Origin: Amaranthus tricolor
Taxonomy: Eukaryota; Streptophyta; Magnoliopsida; Caryophyllales; Amaranthaceae
Reading direction: 5' to 3'
Length of the DNA stretch: 64,000 nucleotides
Assembly: GCF_026212465.1 (NCBI RefSeq)
Contig: NC_080053.1
Coordinates: 13,088,326 to 13,152,325 of the forward strand
Both the position numbers and the translations under genes were made by a program. This document shows, in pieces, positions 26,097 to 39,337 of this stretch (position 1 is its first letter; the number at the start of each line of letters is the position of its first letter). Below the pieces are notes generated by a model, which worked only from the letters and a program-made list of their open reading frames with translations, did no database searches and was not told the DNA's origin.

Positions 26097-26580
26097 TGAA
26101 AAGGATTTTGAAGACTTGAAAAGGAAGGTGAAAGAGACGGTTTGAAAAACAAATCAGAAAGTGTAGTGGTGAGTGAATGAAAAATGCGTTTCACTCGCTA
26201 TTAAAAGAGTATAGTACAATGCATTTGTACTTCCATAAATGTTGATTTGACAATACAGGGAATGCAAAAGGTGTGTAAATTGACCGGTTGTTCAATAACG
26301 TGAATAGGTGTTTGATTTGGAAATGCAATTATGAGATTAATTGGATTTGAACCAAAGTCATGAACAAGATCTTAATGCATGGATGACGTCCATAAGTAAT
26401 TTAAACAAAAAATTTTTGTTTTAAAATAATAAAATATCCTTTATTGATTAAAGGTATTCAATTATAAATCCCATTTTTATAGAACAAATAATTTTTAAGA
26501 AATTGAAATTAAATTTTCAATTCTCAAACTCATGCATAAACATACACATATATTGACAATCAAACATGCAAATACAAATG
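26097..26580. other. spacer between env-position ORF and pol
   Basis: AT-rich linker with no coding signal on either strand. It carries a purine tract on the minus strand at its edge (26581-26590, TAAGGGGGAG). In SIRE-type elements a non-coding stretch between pol and the extra ORF is usual. Confidence 0.5.
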
Positions 26581-26654
26581 CTCCCCCTTAATACATACTT
26601 AGTATTAAGTAACATTTAATGTTTAATATTTAACCCTTTTACTCTTTGTTATTA

Positions 26655-26665
26655 CTCCCCCTTAA
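26655..26665 (-). promoter_or_regulatory. polypurine tract-like site after pol
   Basis: The minus strand reads TTAAGGGGGAG just inside or after the end of the RNase H frame. A second copy of the same type is at 26590-26581. Tandem purine tracts downstream of pol are common in this copia lineage; an internal tract may prime a second plus-strand start. Function is inferred from the motif only. Confidence 0.5.
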
Positions 26666-26666
26666 T

Positions 26667-28802
26667 TCATGCAACATCATTTAGCATGCCAATTTCCATA
26701 CGTATATAAGCAAAACGATCAGCACCTAAAGGTTTTATAAATATATCCGCTAACTGATTTTCAGTAGATATAAAGGATAAAGAAATATTACCTTTTTCAA
26801 TATGATCTCTTATAAAATGGTGACGTACCTCAATGTGTTTTGTACGTGAATGTTGTACAGGATTCCTAGTAATACAAATCGCACTTGTATTATCACACTT
26901 TATTGGTATACCTTTGAAATCAATTCCAAGATCTCGAAGTTGTTGAGCAATCCATAAAATTTGAGAGCAACATGCACCTGTAGCTATGTATTCAGCTTCA
27001 GCTGTAGATAAAGCAACTGAATTTTGCTTTTTAGAATACCATGAGATTAATGAATTTCCTAAGAATTGACACGATCCTGAGGTGCTTTTTCTATCAACCT
27101 TGTATCCAGCATAATCAGCATCTGAAAAACCAATCAAACTAAAATTTCCACAACAAGGGTACCATAGACCAAAGTCTTTAGTCCCATATAAATATCTAAA
27201 GATTCTCTTAACTGCTGTTAAGTTAGATTCTTTTGGGTTAGCTTGAAAACGAGCACATAAGCAAACACTAAACATGATATCATGACGAATAGCAGTTAAA
27301 TACAATAAAGAACCAATTATACCTCTATAAGTCTTTTGATTAACACTCTTACCATTTATATCTTGGTCTAGACTTAGTGTTGCACTCATAGGCGTATTAA
27401 CATCTTTACATTGATCCATATTGTACTTCTTTAACAAATCTCTAACATATTTACTTTGACAAATAAATATGCCATCTTTCTTTTGCTTTATTTGTAGTCC
27501 AAGAAAGAATGTTAAGTCTCCCATCATGCTCATTTCAAATTCCTTGCACATAATCTCAGAAAATTCCTTGCACAAAGAATCACTAGTAGCTCCAAACAAT
27601 ATATCATCAACATATACTTGAACAACTAGAATATCTTTTCCTTTAGTTTTAATGAAAAGTTTTTTATCAATTTTACCTCATTGAAATTCATTTTCAAGTA
27701 GATGTGAGCTAAATCTGTCATACCAAGCTCTTGGAGCTTGTTTCAAGCCATATAGCGCTTTATTTAGTTTGAACACATGATTAGGTAGATCAGAATTTTC
27801 AAAGCTGGGTGGTTGTTTAAGATATACTTCTTCTTGCAAATATCCATTTAAGAAATCACATTTAACATCCATTTGATATAGTTTAATATTCATGTATGAA
27901 GCAAAAGCAAGCATAATACGAATAGATTCTAGCCTTGCAACAGGTGCGAAAGTTTCATCATAATCTATACCTTCTTCTTGATTATATCCTTGAGCTACCA
28001 GCCTTGTTTTATTCCTTACAATGTCTCCATCCTCATTGAGTTTATTACGAAAGACCCATCTAGTTCCAATGATAGTACGATCTGGAGGTCTTTCAACTAG
28101 ATCCCAAACTTTGTTCCTTTCGAATTCATTCAATTCATTTTGCATTGCAATGATCCACTATGGTTCTTGTAATGCTTCTTTAACATCCTTTGGTTCTACA
28201 AGAGAAACAAAAGCAGAAAATGCACATAGATTCTTAAGAGAGGATCGAGTTTGCGTACCTTTCTTTAGATCACTTATAATGTTTTCTAGAGGATGTTGAG
28301 ATGACATTCTAATTCTTCTTCGTAGTATGGATGGTGTGTTTTCATTCAAAGAACTTGTACTTACTTCATTTGAGAAGTTTCTAATTGGTGTATCGAAAGC
28401 AGTATGTTTAGGAACTATCTCAAGTTCTTGAGATAGGGTCTCAAGATCAGACTGTGAGTCTTTAATGTTTACAATCTGTTTTCCTTCATCATCAATATTT
28501 TGTATGGTATCCTGCATGTTATTCATTTTAACTGCACTAATATCATTAACATCCAATTCTTCATCACTCAAATCATTAAAGTGTTTATTAAGGTTTAACT
28601 CTTTAAATCCTTCATTTAATGTTCCATTGTCGGATTCATCAAAAACAACATGTATACTTTCTTCAACTATATTTGTACGCTTGTTCAACACTCTATAAGC
28701 TTTATTATTTAGTGAGTATCCAAGAAATATACCTTCATCACTTCTAGCATCAAATTTACCTAAATTATCTTTACCATTATTATGAATTACATTTGCAACC
28801 AA
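26667..28802 (-). pseudogene. copia pol: reverse transcriptase and RNase H
   Basis: Reverse transcriptase copies element RNA to DNA, and RNase H removes the RNA. The order is: an integrase C-terminal/linker piece (DARSDEGIFLGYS), then RT with TRWVFRNK, RLVAQGYNQEEGIDYDETF, QMDVKCDFLNGYL, KALYGLKQAPRAWYDRF and the YVDD catalytic box (27614-27603). RNase H follows with FSDADYAGYKVDRKSTSGS and ALSTAEAEYIA, and the frame ends after IRMEIGMLNDVA. Breaks: TAG after EALQEP (about 28155); TGA before GKIDKK (about 27678), most simply CGA to TGA; and a frameshift linking it to integrase at about 28790. QLADIFIKPL near the end has Ile where Thr is usual. Not functional as it stands. Confidence 0.9.
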
Positions 28803-29778
28803 ATGGTCTAAGGTATGCTATATTCGGTTTTCTTCCTTTGAATAACTCATAGGGAGTTTTCTTAAGTATGGGTCTTATAAGGCATCTATTTAAAACATAA
28901 TTAGTTGTGTTAACAGCCTCAGCCCAATAGTGTTTAGCTAATCCATTTTCAATAAGCATTGTCGTAGCCATTTCTTCTAAGGTTCGATTTTTCCTTTCAA
29001 CCACACCGTTTTGTTGGGGTGTCCTAGGAGCTGAAAAGTTATGGGATATTCCATATTTTTCACAAAAGGAGTCAAAGCCTAGTTGATAAAACTCTCTCCC
29101 ATGGTCACTTCTAATCGAGACTATTGGAAGGTTTAGTTGAGTTTGCATCTCTTTACGACGTCTTGAGAACGGTTTCAAGGCTTCACTTTTATCCTTCAAA
29201 AAATCAACCCACGTAAATCTAGAATAATCATCAACTGTAACTAAGATGTAAGATTTACCTCTTATGCTCCATACACGCGTTGGTCCACATAAATCAATAT
29301 GTAAGAGTTCACATGGTCTTGATGTACTTACCATTTTCTTCGGTTTGAATGAACTTCTTACTTGTTTACCTTTAATGCATGTGTCACAAATAGGACTTTG
29401 TTTATAGTCAAGAGCTGGAAGTCCCTTAACTAGATCTTTACTTACCAACTTTTGCATGGTGTGAGTATTGATGTGACCAAGACGTCTATGCCATAGTTTG
29501 GGATTATCTGTAATAGCTTTCAAGCACCTGAAGTTCTGAGCTGCAATTTCGTTAGTATGCAAGGCATAAACATTATCATTTCTAAGGGAAGTAATGAAAG
29601 TATCTCCGGTATTAGGATTTTTAACAACACATTTTTGTTTATCAAATATTACTTCATTACCTTTATCACATAGTTGAGACACACTTACCAAATTAAATTT
29701 TAGACCTTCAACTAAATAAACATTGTCAATAGTTTTAGATGGATTCTTACCAATTTTACCAACGCCTAAAATTTGCAT
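28780..29778 (-). pseudogene. copia pol: GAG-pre-integrase and integrase
   Basis: Integrase joins the cDNA to the host genome. The N-terminal zinc-binding part has LWHRRLGHIN and CDTCIKGKQ (HHCC). The catalytic core carries the D,D-35-E triad: Asp in LLHIDLCGP, Asp in SIRSDHGREF and Glu in NGVVERKNRTLEEMA. The core ends with YELFKGRKPNIAYLRPFGCK, where the frame is lost (GCKCNS then stop) before continuing in the RT piece. The 332-codon stretch is otherwise open, making it the best preserved part of the element. Its first Met is arbitrary, because protease lies upstream in another frame. Confidence 0.9.
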
Positions 29779-29899
29779 TTACCTTTATCTCCTAGGATGA
29801 TTGAGCCATTGCATCTTTCCTTAATTTCAGAAAATAAAGAGATTTTACCACTCATATGCCTCGAGCATCCACTATCTAGAATCCACTTTTGTTTATCCT
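29767..29899 (-). pseudogene. copia protease fragment
   Basis: Aspartic protease that cleaves the Gag-Pol polyprotein. The frame 29899-29767 reads WILDSGCSRHMSGKISLF, with the catalytic DSG at 29876-29868. It is cut off from gag by several stops at 29900-29927 and by a TAG at its end; a frame change then leads into ILGVGKIGKN of the pre-integrase. Only the active-site half is recognisable by eye. Confidence 0.75.
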
Positions 29900-29927
29900 A
29901 CAAAACAAAAAATAATCTTTCTCAACC

Positions 29928-31631
29928 TTACTTGGCTATCCATGTGACAAATTTGGAACCATATTTGGGATAGACCATGTTGGGTGATCTTGTCCCTTTA
30001 GGAACCCATATTTGCTTTATCTGTCCACGCAATTCAAGAGGAAAGGAATTCTTGATAATATAATTTTCCTTACGTCTGTATGGACATGCAAGTCTAATAT
30101 GTCCTTTGCAACAAAAGGTGCAAGTAGGTGTACGTTTATATTTATATACACTTTTCAGAAATGTGGTTTTACTCTTATAGTTATGTGTAACATTATTATG
30201 ACCATTACCACGTTTATCACTAGATGGTTTTTGATGTGTAAGCATTTTAGTGAATTTTGATTCAAATTCATTTAGCTTGGTTAATGCTTGTAGATTTTTA
30301 TTAGACTCATGTTTCAAGGATTTGAGCCTGGCTTCAAGATCATTATTCTCATTCTTAAGGTCAATAAGCTGTTTAGTCTGGCTGAGATTCTATTCTTTCA
30401 AGATCTTGACAGTCTTTTCAAGTTTAATTGTTTCAGCTTTTAGCAAGTCATTTTAATTTAAGATTTCTTCATAACCTTCAGCATAATGACGTATTCTATC
30501 CTGTAAGGTATCTTTCTCATCTTTTAAAATCTTTTCAATTTGAAACATATTAAGGAGAGTTGTAACTAATTCATCTTTTGTGCAGGTGTTAAGATAGTCA
30601 CGTACCTCCTTATGGTTTTGATCTATGTCATCATCATTATTAGCCATAAGACATACATGAGCTTGTCCATCTTCACTTTCAGATTCGGATGATCCTTCAG
30701 AATCACTCCAAGTTGCAACCATAGCTTGTTTCTTCTCGTTCTTTTTGTAGGATTCCCTTTTCTTCTTAGGACAGTCCTTTACAATATAATCTGTAGATCC
30801 ACACTCAAAACACGCAAGTTTGTTAGTCTTAAAGTTTGAATTAAAGTTACAAGACTTACCTTTATTTCTGGATTTAAATTTCTTAAATCTTTTTCGCATC
30901 TTCATAATTCCTTCAAGACCTTTTGTAATCAATGCAAATGGATCTTCTTCATCATTGCTTTCTTCATCATCACTTGAAGATTCATGACGTTTCTTAGCTT
31001 TTAAAGCAAGATTTTTCATGGAAGGTATTACATCATTTTCTCCATCATCATGTAGGGTAAGTTCATGAGTTGTGAGTTTTCCAAGGAGATCGTCAAGTGA
31101 TAGAACTCTCAAGTCTTAAGCTTCCTCAATGGCGGTGACTTTTGGACCCCATTTGGATCTTGGAAGACACCTCAAGACTTTCTGGACTTTTTCTGCATTA
31201 GTAAAAGTTTTGCCAAGAGAATTCAAATTGTTACTAATCAAAGTAAAACGAGTAAACATTTCATTTATATTCTCATCCTTTTTCATCTTAAACATTTCGT
31301 ATTGATGCATAAGGATGTTGATCTTTGTTTCATTTACTCGACTTGTTCCTTCGTATGTCACAACCAACTTGTCCCATATTTCTTTAGCACTTGTACATGA
31401 AGAAACTCGATTAAACTCTGTACCATTTAGTTTTTTGGAAACTCACATTGCCCTATAGTTTTTTGGAAACCCATTCCAAATCAGTTTGTGAATATTTGGA
31501 CTCGGACTTTAGTACAACATTTCCTTGAGTGTCCTTTTTCATGGGTATCTTAGGTCCTTTAGTTATGATCTCCTAACGTTCCATATCTTGATCAATCACG
31601 AACATTTTCATCAAAGTTTTCCAATGAATAA
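29928..31631 (-). pseudogene. copia gag, N-terminally truncated
   Basis: Gag forms the virus-like particle and binds element RNA. The piece closest to the NUPT has [15 protein letters not shown], then RVSSCTSAKEIWDKLVVTYE and the conserved MHQYEMFKMKKDENI. After a stop (31113-31115) come LSLDDLLGKLTTHELTLH, an acidic linker, and a zinc knuckle CFECGSTDYIVKDCP in which Tyr replaces the usual His. A coiled region follows, then a second knuckle CTFCCKGHIRLACP that lacks one spacer residue, and finally IWVPKGTRSPNMVYPKYG, typical of SIRE-type gag ends. Roughly the first 20-30 codons are missing at the plastid junction. Confidence 0.85.
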
Positions 31632-33151
31632 GGAATTACTATTCTCATTAACAGCATTTAACCAGCCAGGCAACCATATACTTCGACCGGCATTGAATGC
31701 CGGGCCGCTTGTTGCGGATAAAAGTACGTCGAACCCATACGAAGTTTTACCATGAGCGGATTGTATCCATTAAGCAAATATAGGTTCGATCAAAATTTGT
31801 TTTTCTGGAGTACCAAAAGCAAGCATGACATCATTATGAACATAAATACCCAAAGTATGGAGACCTAAAAAGAGACTGGCCCAACTTAAATGGGATATGA
31901 TAGCTTCTTTATGGTCTAACATTCTTGCCAATACATTATCTTTATTCTGTTTCGGATTGTAATCTCTAATGAAAATATAGCTCCATGAGCAAAATCTCCT
32001 GTCATAATGAACCCTGCAATGTATTGATGATACGTATATAACGCAGCTTGAGTCGTAAAGTCTTGAGCAATGAACGCATAAGCAGGTAAAGAATACATGT
32101 GTTGGGCTACCACGGAAGTTATAACACCTAAAGAGGCTAAGGCAAGTCCTAATTGAAAATGAATCGAATTGTTGATTGTATCATAAAGACCCTTATGCCC
32201 GCGTCCTAATCGTCCCCCTGGAGAAGTATGTGCTTCTAAAAGATCTCTCATACTGTGCCCAATCCCAAAGTTCGTTCTATACATATGACCAGCAACAAGA
32301 AACATAAATGCAATAGCTAAATTATGAAGAGCAATATCAGTTAGCCATAAACTTTGCGTTTGTGGATGAAATCCCCCAAGAAGGGTTAGAATGGCAGTTC
32401 CCGATCCTTGGGAGGTACCAAATAAATAATTTCTTGAATCGGGGTTTTGAGCATAAACATTTCACTAATCGGTAAAAAGTGGACCTAATCCTTGCGGATG
32501 TGGTAATACGTCTAAGAAATTATTCCATCGGACGGACTCTCCCTTGGCTCCAGGAATAGCAACATGAACTAAATGCCCTGTCCAAGCCAAGGAACTTACT
32601 ATGAAGAGTCCTGACAAGTGATGGTTGAGACGGGATTCGGCATTTTTGAACCACGAAAAGCGTGGTTTCCATTTCGGTTGTAGGTGTAACCAACCCCCTA
32701 GTAAAGATATAACAGAAAGAAATAATAGAAAAAGAGCTCCAGTATAAAGATCTTCTATAGTGCGTAAACCGATTGTATGCCACCACTGATAAACACTGGA
32801 ATAAGCGATATTCACTGGACGAAGAGCACCCCCCTGAGTAAAAGCTTCCACAGCTGATTGACCATAATGAGGATCCCAAATTGCATGAGCAATGGGTCTT
32901 ATGTGTAAAGGGTTTTGTACCCATGACTCAAAATTTCCTTGCCACGCTACATGAAACAGATTTCTGGAAGTCCATAGAAAAATGATTGCTAATTGTCCAA
33001 AGTGAGAAGCAAAAATATTCTCATAAAGACGTTCTTTAGTAATATCATCATGACTTTCGATGTCATGTGCGGTAGCAATACCAAACCAAATACGACAAGT
33101 AGTGGGGTCCTGAGCTAAGGCTTGGCTAAAACCTTGAAATCTTAATGCAAT
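31632..33151 (-). pseudogene. psaB: psaB, photosystem I P700 apoprotein A2 (NUPT copy, 3'-truncated)
   Basis: In plastids PsaB pairs with PsaA in the PSI core. Recognisable parts are [66 protein letters not shown] and [15 protein letters not shown]. The normal start codon reads ATT at 33151-33149, 25 bp after the psaA stop, the usual spacing. After GLGPLFT come TAG and TGA (32462-32467), where the functional protein has Gln-Trp. A T-run near 31970 lost one base, shifting the frame after AHGAIF. The copy ends at about codon 506 of roughly 734 (AVNENSNS), so the last transmembrane helices and the F_X cysteine loop are absent. Confidence 0.93.
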
Positions 33152-33176
33152 AATGCCTTTCAAATCCACCTAGCGA

Positions 33177-35320
<2,144 letters not shown>

Positions 35321-36097
35321 TGAGTCCTCCTCTTTCCGGACAAGACATACAAAGAGACCTGCCAACATTCAAATAATTGGTGAACCGCTGAGATATATTT
35401 CGAAATTTTTTCTTTCACTTCTATCTCCCATCTCTCTTTTTTTTTTAGTTATTTACTAGAGAAATTATGATCTGAAAGTCGATCTAGGGCAAGTGTTCGG
35501 ATCTATTATGGCATAGACGCGCGACGCTCAACGGACCTTTTTTGAGATTCGAAAACCTTTTTGGTTTTTTTATTAAGGTAAAAACGATTTTTTTGTCCAA
35601 TTTAGACTATTCTTATCTGAATTACAAAGATAGAGCTACTTAATGTTTTACATAGAATAATTAATTATTCTAGATAATTCATAATTCATTATTTTTTATT
35701 AATATTAATCTTTTTTGTTTTGAAATTTAGAATTCTTTTTTTATTTTATTATTTAATATATATAGTGGATATATTCAAATTGGATTTTTTTTTAAAATAT
35801 CATAAAAGAAAATAGATATTTTCTTTTTTGATATTTAAAATAGTAATTTATTTGTATTTGTATGTATTTGTATTGTATTAATAGCCAATAGACGAAAATA
35901 AATAAATCGATTTTGTACTCTATATATGTATTCTTTATCCCTACGAAATACCAAACAAACTAGAACGATCCGAAAAAGAATATAATGAAATTCTTTGATT
36001 GGTTCTTCCTCGAAGAATGTTATTTGACTAATGGACCAAGATGAATTCAAACAAAGGAGAAAAAAATTTAAACAAATAAAAATAAAATTTTCTTCTT
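35321..36097. other. psaA-ycf3 spacer (plastid-derived)
   Basis: AT-rich plastid intergenic DNA that normally holds the psaA promoter and the ycf3 3' end. No gene is visible. Plastid -35/-10 elements may lie in the AT-rich part above 35400 (minus strand), but I cannot identify them with confidence. Confidence 0.6.
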
Positions 36098-36250
36098 TTA
36101 TTCGAAACGCCCCATGATCTTTAACCAATTATGCGCTTCAATATAATTTCCAAGAATAAGTGTTATAGCCTGTTTGCAATACTCAACGGCTTAATCGAAC
36201 CAAGCCTCCACAATTTCAGAATCCCCTTGTTGAATGGCCTGTTCTCCCCG

Positions 36251-37006
36251 GTCGGAATAGGAATATGTGGGTCGATTCCTTCCCTTAGAACCGTACTTGA
36301 GAGTTTCCTACCTCATACGGCTCCGCAGTGAATTCTTTTGGTGTCTAAACTGAATGAGATTTATTATAGATCTATATACCACTGTTCAGGGGAACCAAAA
36401 GAGGTTAATCACATGAGTTTCAAACTTTCCTTTTGATTTAATTAACAATCATTTTCAGTTTTATCTTTTCTCCTACCTACAGAAAAAAGCATAGGTATTT
36501 ACTTCTAGCCGTCGTATTTTCCGCAAGGTAACTATCTCGGTTTCATATTGAAAGTTCTATAGAATCTTTGAAAAAGACTTTACTTCATAAACATAAGTAA
36601 TAAAGAAAAGACAAACTGTCTGTGGGATTTGATCCTACACTGCCGCTTAATACCTTAGTCTTAGTGAATAGACTCTATTACAGAAGTTAATTCCTAACTT
36701 TTCTCTATTTTATATGTAGACATAAGTAAGCAGTTCTTTTCTTAATGTATTGGCAAAAACCTCATTAATTGATCTTTACGGTGCTTCCTCTCTATTAATT
36801 AGATCCTTTTTTATCCTTAGACATAGAAAAAAGTATCTAGGCATGTTTTGACTTCTATCAATATGATAGTATGAAGTTTCTTTCTTTGCTACAGCTCAAA
36901 GAAATCATCGTTTCGACGATGCATTTGTAGCGAGCCTTGTTTTTGTATTTACTAGAAGATTTTGTTTTTGTCTTCCCTTTTCTTTCTATAGAGGAGATAT
37001 CCACAC
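36251..37006 (-). other. ycf3 group II intron 2 (NUPT copy)
   Basis: Starts GTGTGG (37006-37001) directly after exon 2 CATTAC. Near its 3' end is a typical domain V hairpin (36323-36288): GAGCCGTATGAGG pairs with the ACGGTTC arm. Length is about 756 bp. It shows the plastid gene was transferred as unspliced DNA. Confidence 0.8.
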
Positions 37007-37235
37007 GTAATGATACATCACTGCCATATTATTAAAAGCTTGTGGTAAGAATGGGTTTCGTTCAAGTACCCTAAAATAATATTCTAAAGCTTTCGTATGT
37101 TCTCCATTACTTGTGTGAATAAGGCCTATATTATAGAGTATAAAACTTCGATCGTAGGGATCGATTTCTAGTCGCATAGCTTCGTAATAATTCTGTAAAG
37201 CTTCCGCATAATTTCATTCGGATTGAGCTGACATC

Positions 37236-37942
37236 CGTTACGGTCGTTATTCGATTCAAATCAAAGAATCTCCGTTCCAGAACCGTACATGAGATTTTCA
37301 CCTCATATGGCTCCTCCCTTAATATACATAATGAAAATAAAAAATACATGCAATAATCAAAAAAGGTTAAAAATTCTCATTATGAACTCAGCGGGGCTAG
37401 TGTTTTTACAAAAATCTCTAGCCAACCTTCTTGCGCAAGAGCTTTTACTAGAATCGCGTGTCGTCGTACTAAGTAGAAAGGATAACTCCAACAATTCCTT
37501 TGTCCTCAACGCCTGCTAATTTCCGGGAAATAGTCATTTCAACAGTCTTCGATGGTTCTATGGGTATCCAAAGTACAACGAGATGGATGTTTGTTGTCCC
37601 AACCATTCTTGTTAGTCCCAATCCAGATAAGATACGAAAAGAAAGGGAGTAGGTAAGTAATTTTTAACAAAGCTTTCGTGTTGTTGATTGCTAAGTGTAG
37701 TGTTTCTTCCCCTATGCCGCCTATTGGTACTATATTACTAGGAAGTAGGATTGACCTGTAATACAAAACACAAAGGTTACGCCTTTCGCTCAATACTAAA
37801 ATCGATAACTGAAACATAGTATCTGAGGTTGCATCAATCGGGGATACACGTCAGAAGGGATTGTTCTATTTCGAAAATTCGCCTTCAACAAACATAGGTT
37901 TATTTTATTTCAATAATATGGAAATAAGAATTTTTGTTCTTT
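37236..37942 (-). other. ycf3 group II intron 1 (NUPT copy)
   Basis: About 707 bp between exons 1 and 2. The domain V-like hairpin at 37313-37280 reads GAGCCATATGAGGTGAAAAT...CATGTACGGTTC. The 5' end has mutated away from the GTGYG consensus. The plus-strand frame seen here is a chance shadow. Confidence 0.75.
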
Positions 37943-38067
37943 CTATCTCTGTAATAAGTAAATGCCTCTTTTTCTCCTGAAGTTGTCGAAATTATTCGTA
38001 ATAAGATATTGGCCACAATTGAAAAAGTCTTATCAATAAAATTTCCATTTATCCTCGATCTAGGCAT

Positions 38068-38464
38068 AGGTATCAATCCATTCTAAAATTCTTCTCGTAC
38101 CCCCTTATAGGAAAATGATTACACAAACAAAGGGTTTGTACAGTACAAAATAACATAAAGAAGGTTTCATTTCCGAAAATTTCAATAAAGATATATATTT
38201 TCTACTACGACTTATACAACTATTTCTTATTTATTGGATTCGTTCACAAGAAAAGACTTGCGAGAAAAACAATTTTTAGAAAAAATTGTCTATTACTATA
38301 TCGTTATACTATTAACTATTAGTTTATAGTATTGGTGGGTTGGTCGTAGTCGTACCTAGCCAAACCAAAATCGAATAGTAGAGAATAGTAGATATAGTAA
38401 TAGAAATATGAACATAGGCAAGGCTAGCAATTTCTTTCAGTTTCTGAGTCATAATCAGTGTGTA
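38068..38464. other. ycf3-trnS spacer (plastid-derived)
   Basis: AT-rich plastid intergenic DNA with no gene. It is short compared with many chloroplasts, where this spacer is often 600-900 bp, so part may have been lost. That comparison is from general knowledge. Confidence 0.6.
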
Positions 38465-38550
38465 GGAGAGATGGACGAGTGGTTGAAGGTGTAGCATTAG
38501 AACGGCTATGTAGGCTTTTGTTTACCGAGGGTTCGAATCCCTCTCTTTCC
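38465..38550 (+). tRNA. trnS-GGA: trnS pseudogene, plastid tRNA-Ser (anticodon GGA changed to AGA)
   Basis: 86 bp beginning GGAGAGATGG and ending CCCTCTCTTTCC. The acceptor ends pair (GGAGAGA with TCTTTCC, one G-U-type pair), and the T arm GAGGGTTCGAATCCCTC is intact. The long variable arm of class II tRNA-Ser is present. The position between ycf3 and rps4, on the opposite strand to them, identifies trnS-GGA. The anticodon loop reads TTAGAAC (38497-38503), giving AGA instead of GGA, and the closing stem pair is a mismatch (A against G). Together with other stem changes this suggests a decayed copy. It is a NUPT passenger, not a nuclear tRNA gene. Confidence 0.88.
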
Positions 38551-38894
38551 ATATTTTCACCTAAAACCTAATTAAATTTGCCAACATTCCTAACTGTAAC
38601 AAAAAAAAACAACAAGAAATACTCTTATTAGAAGATAAGAGTTAGATCCTTCCTTCTATTTCTATTTTTTATATATTTCTTCGATTTCGAATTGCTGTGG
38701 TACGTAAAATACTGTCAAGAATGGACTATGATACATCAATAAGAAAGTACACGATGGGATAGAATATATGATTGGGAGAAATATGTATGAAACCTCCGAC
38801 TTTAAACCTTAAGTCATTTTACTTTGTCGGAAGAAAGGAGCCAAATTGTCCAAACCCCTTGCTTCGGATTTTTTTAGGGCTAGGTCTGACGAGA
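38551..38894. other. trnS-rps4 spacer (plastid-derived)
   Basis: Plastid intergenic DNA, AT-rich, with no gene. It contains the downstream region of rps4 (minus strand). Nothing else is recognisable. Confidence 0.6.
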
Positions 38895-39337
38895 TTAATA
38901 TTCTACCACTAGTAATTCATTTATTTTCAAACCCACCCACTTATTATCTATTATTTGATTGACTAATCCTTTATACGGGAATGGTTGAAGAGTCAAATGT
39001 TTGGGCAATTCCTCCCGGGGGGATGAATTAAGAAAATTTTGAATTAGAACTCTGGATTTTTCTTCATCCTTGGACTTAATAGTATCTTGAGTTTTGCAAC
39101 GATAACTTGGTATATCTACTATACGGCCATTAACTAAAATATGTCTATGGTTAACTAATTGGCGGGCTGAAGGAATAGTTGGAGTCATACCCAATCGAAC
39201 AAGTATGTTATCTAAACGCATTTCAAGTAATTGTAGTAAAACATGACTTGTTGACCCTTTGGCTTTTCTGGCGATACAGATATATTTAAGTACGTGTCTT
39301 TCTGTAATACCATAATGAAAATGCAATTTTTGTTTTT
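38895..39337 (-). pseudogene. rps4: rps4, plastid ribosomal protein S4 (NUPT copy, 5'-truncated)
   Basis: S4 is a small-subunit assembly protein. The preserved part runs from [19 protein letters not shown] through [16 protein letters not shown] and the S4 RNA-binding domain ([20 protein letters not shown]) to [15 protein letters not shown]. The stop TAA falls about four codons before the usual end because a Tyr codon has become a stop. About 50 N-terminal codons are missing, cut at the satellite junction (39337). Apart from those changes the 148-codon frame is still open, which is unusual in this NUPT. Confidence 0.93.

Larger units (their letters stand above)
22949..31631 (-). mobile_element. 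Ty1/copia LTR retrotransposon, SIRE/Maximus-like, 5'-truncated
   Basis: Read on the minus strand, the order is gag (two zinc knuckles), protease (DSG), integrase, reverse transcriptase (YVDD), RNase H, purine tracts, an extra env-position ORF, more purine tracts, then AT-rich 3' DNA. Integrase before RT defines Ty1/copia, and the extra ORF after pol with repeated AAGGGGGAG tracts points to the SIRE/Maximus lineage. The 5' LTR, primer-binding site and first gag codons are missing: gag runs straight into plastid DNA at about 31631. With only one end present, no LTR pair or target-site duplication can be shown. Several in-frame stops and frameshifts mean it cannot be autonomous. Confidence 0.9.
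36098..38067 (-). pseudogene. ycf3: ycf3, photosystem I assembly protein (NUPT copy, three exons)
   Basis: Ycf3 is a TPR protein that assembles photosystem I. Exon 1 runs from ATG 38067 ([15 protein letters not shown]) to about 37943. Exon 2 is about 37235-37007 with TPR sequence ([40 protein letters not shown]). Exon 3 is 36250-36098 (RGEQAIQQGDSEIVEAWFD), ending at TAA. Two group II introns remain in place. Exon 3 has TAA where the normal protein has Gln (after EAWFD), most simply CAA to TAA. Other changes fit C-to-T decay, such as Pro to Ser in exon 1. The exon 1 donor region is altered (GATAG instead of the expected GATGG). Complete in extent but not translatable. Confidence 0.92.

Noticed and set aside
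32520..32924. Second minus-strand frame of 134 codons overlapping psaB
   Set aside because: It is psaB read one frame off; the true frame matches the PsaB protein.
36131..36331. Plus-strand frame over ycf3 exon 3
   Set aside because: Antisense shadow across the exon and intron 2 domain V; no plastid gene is known there on that strand.
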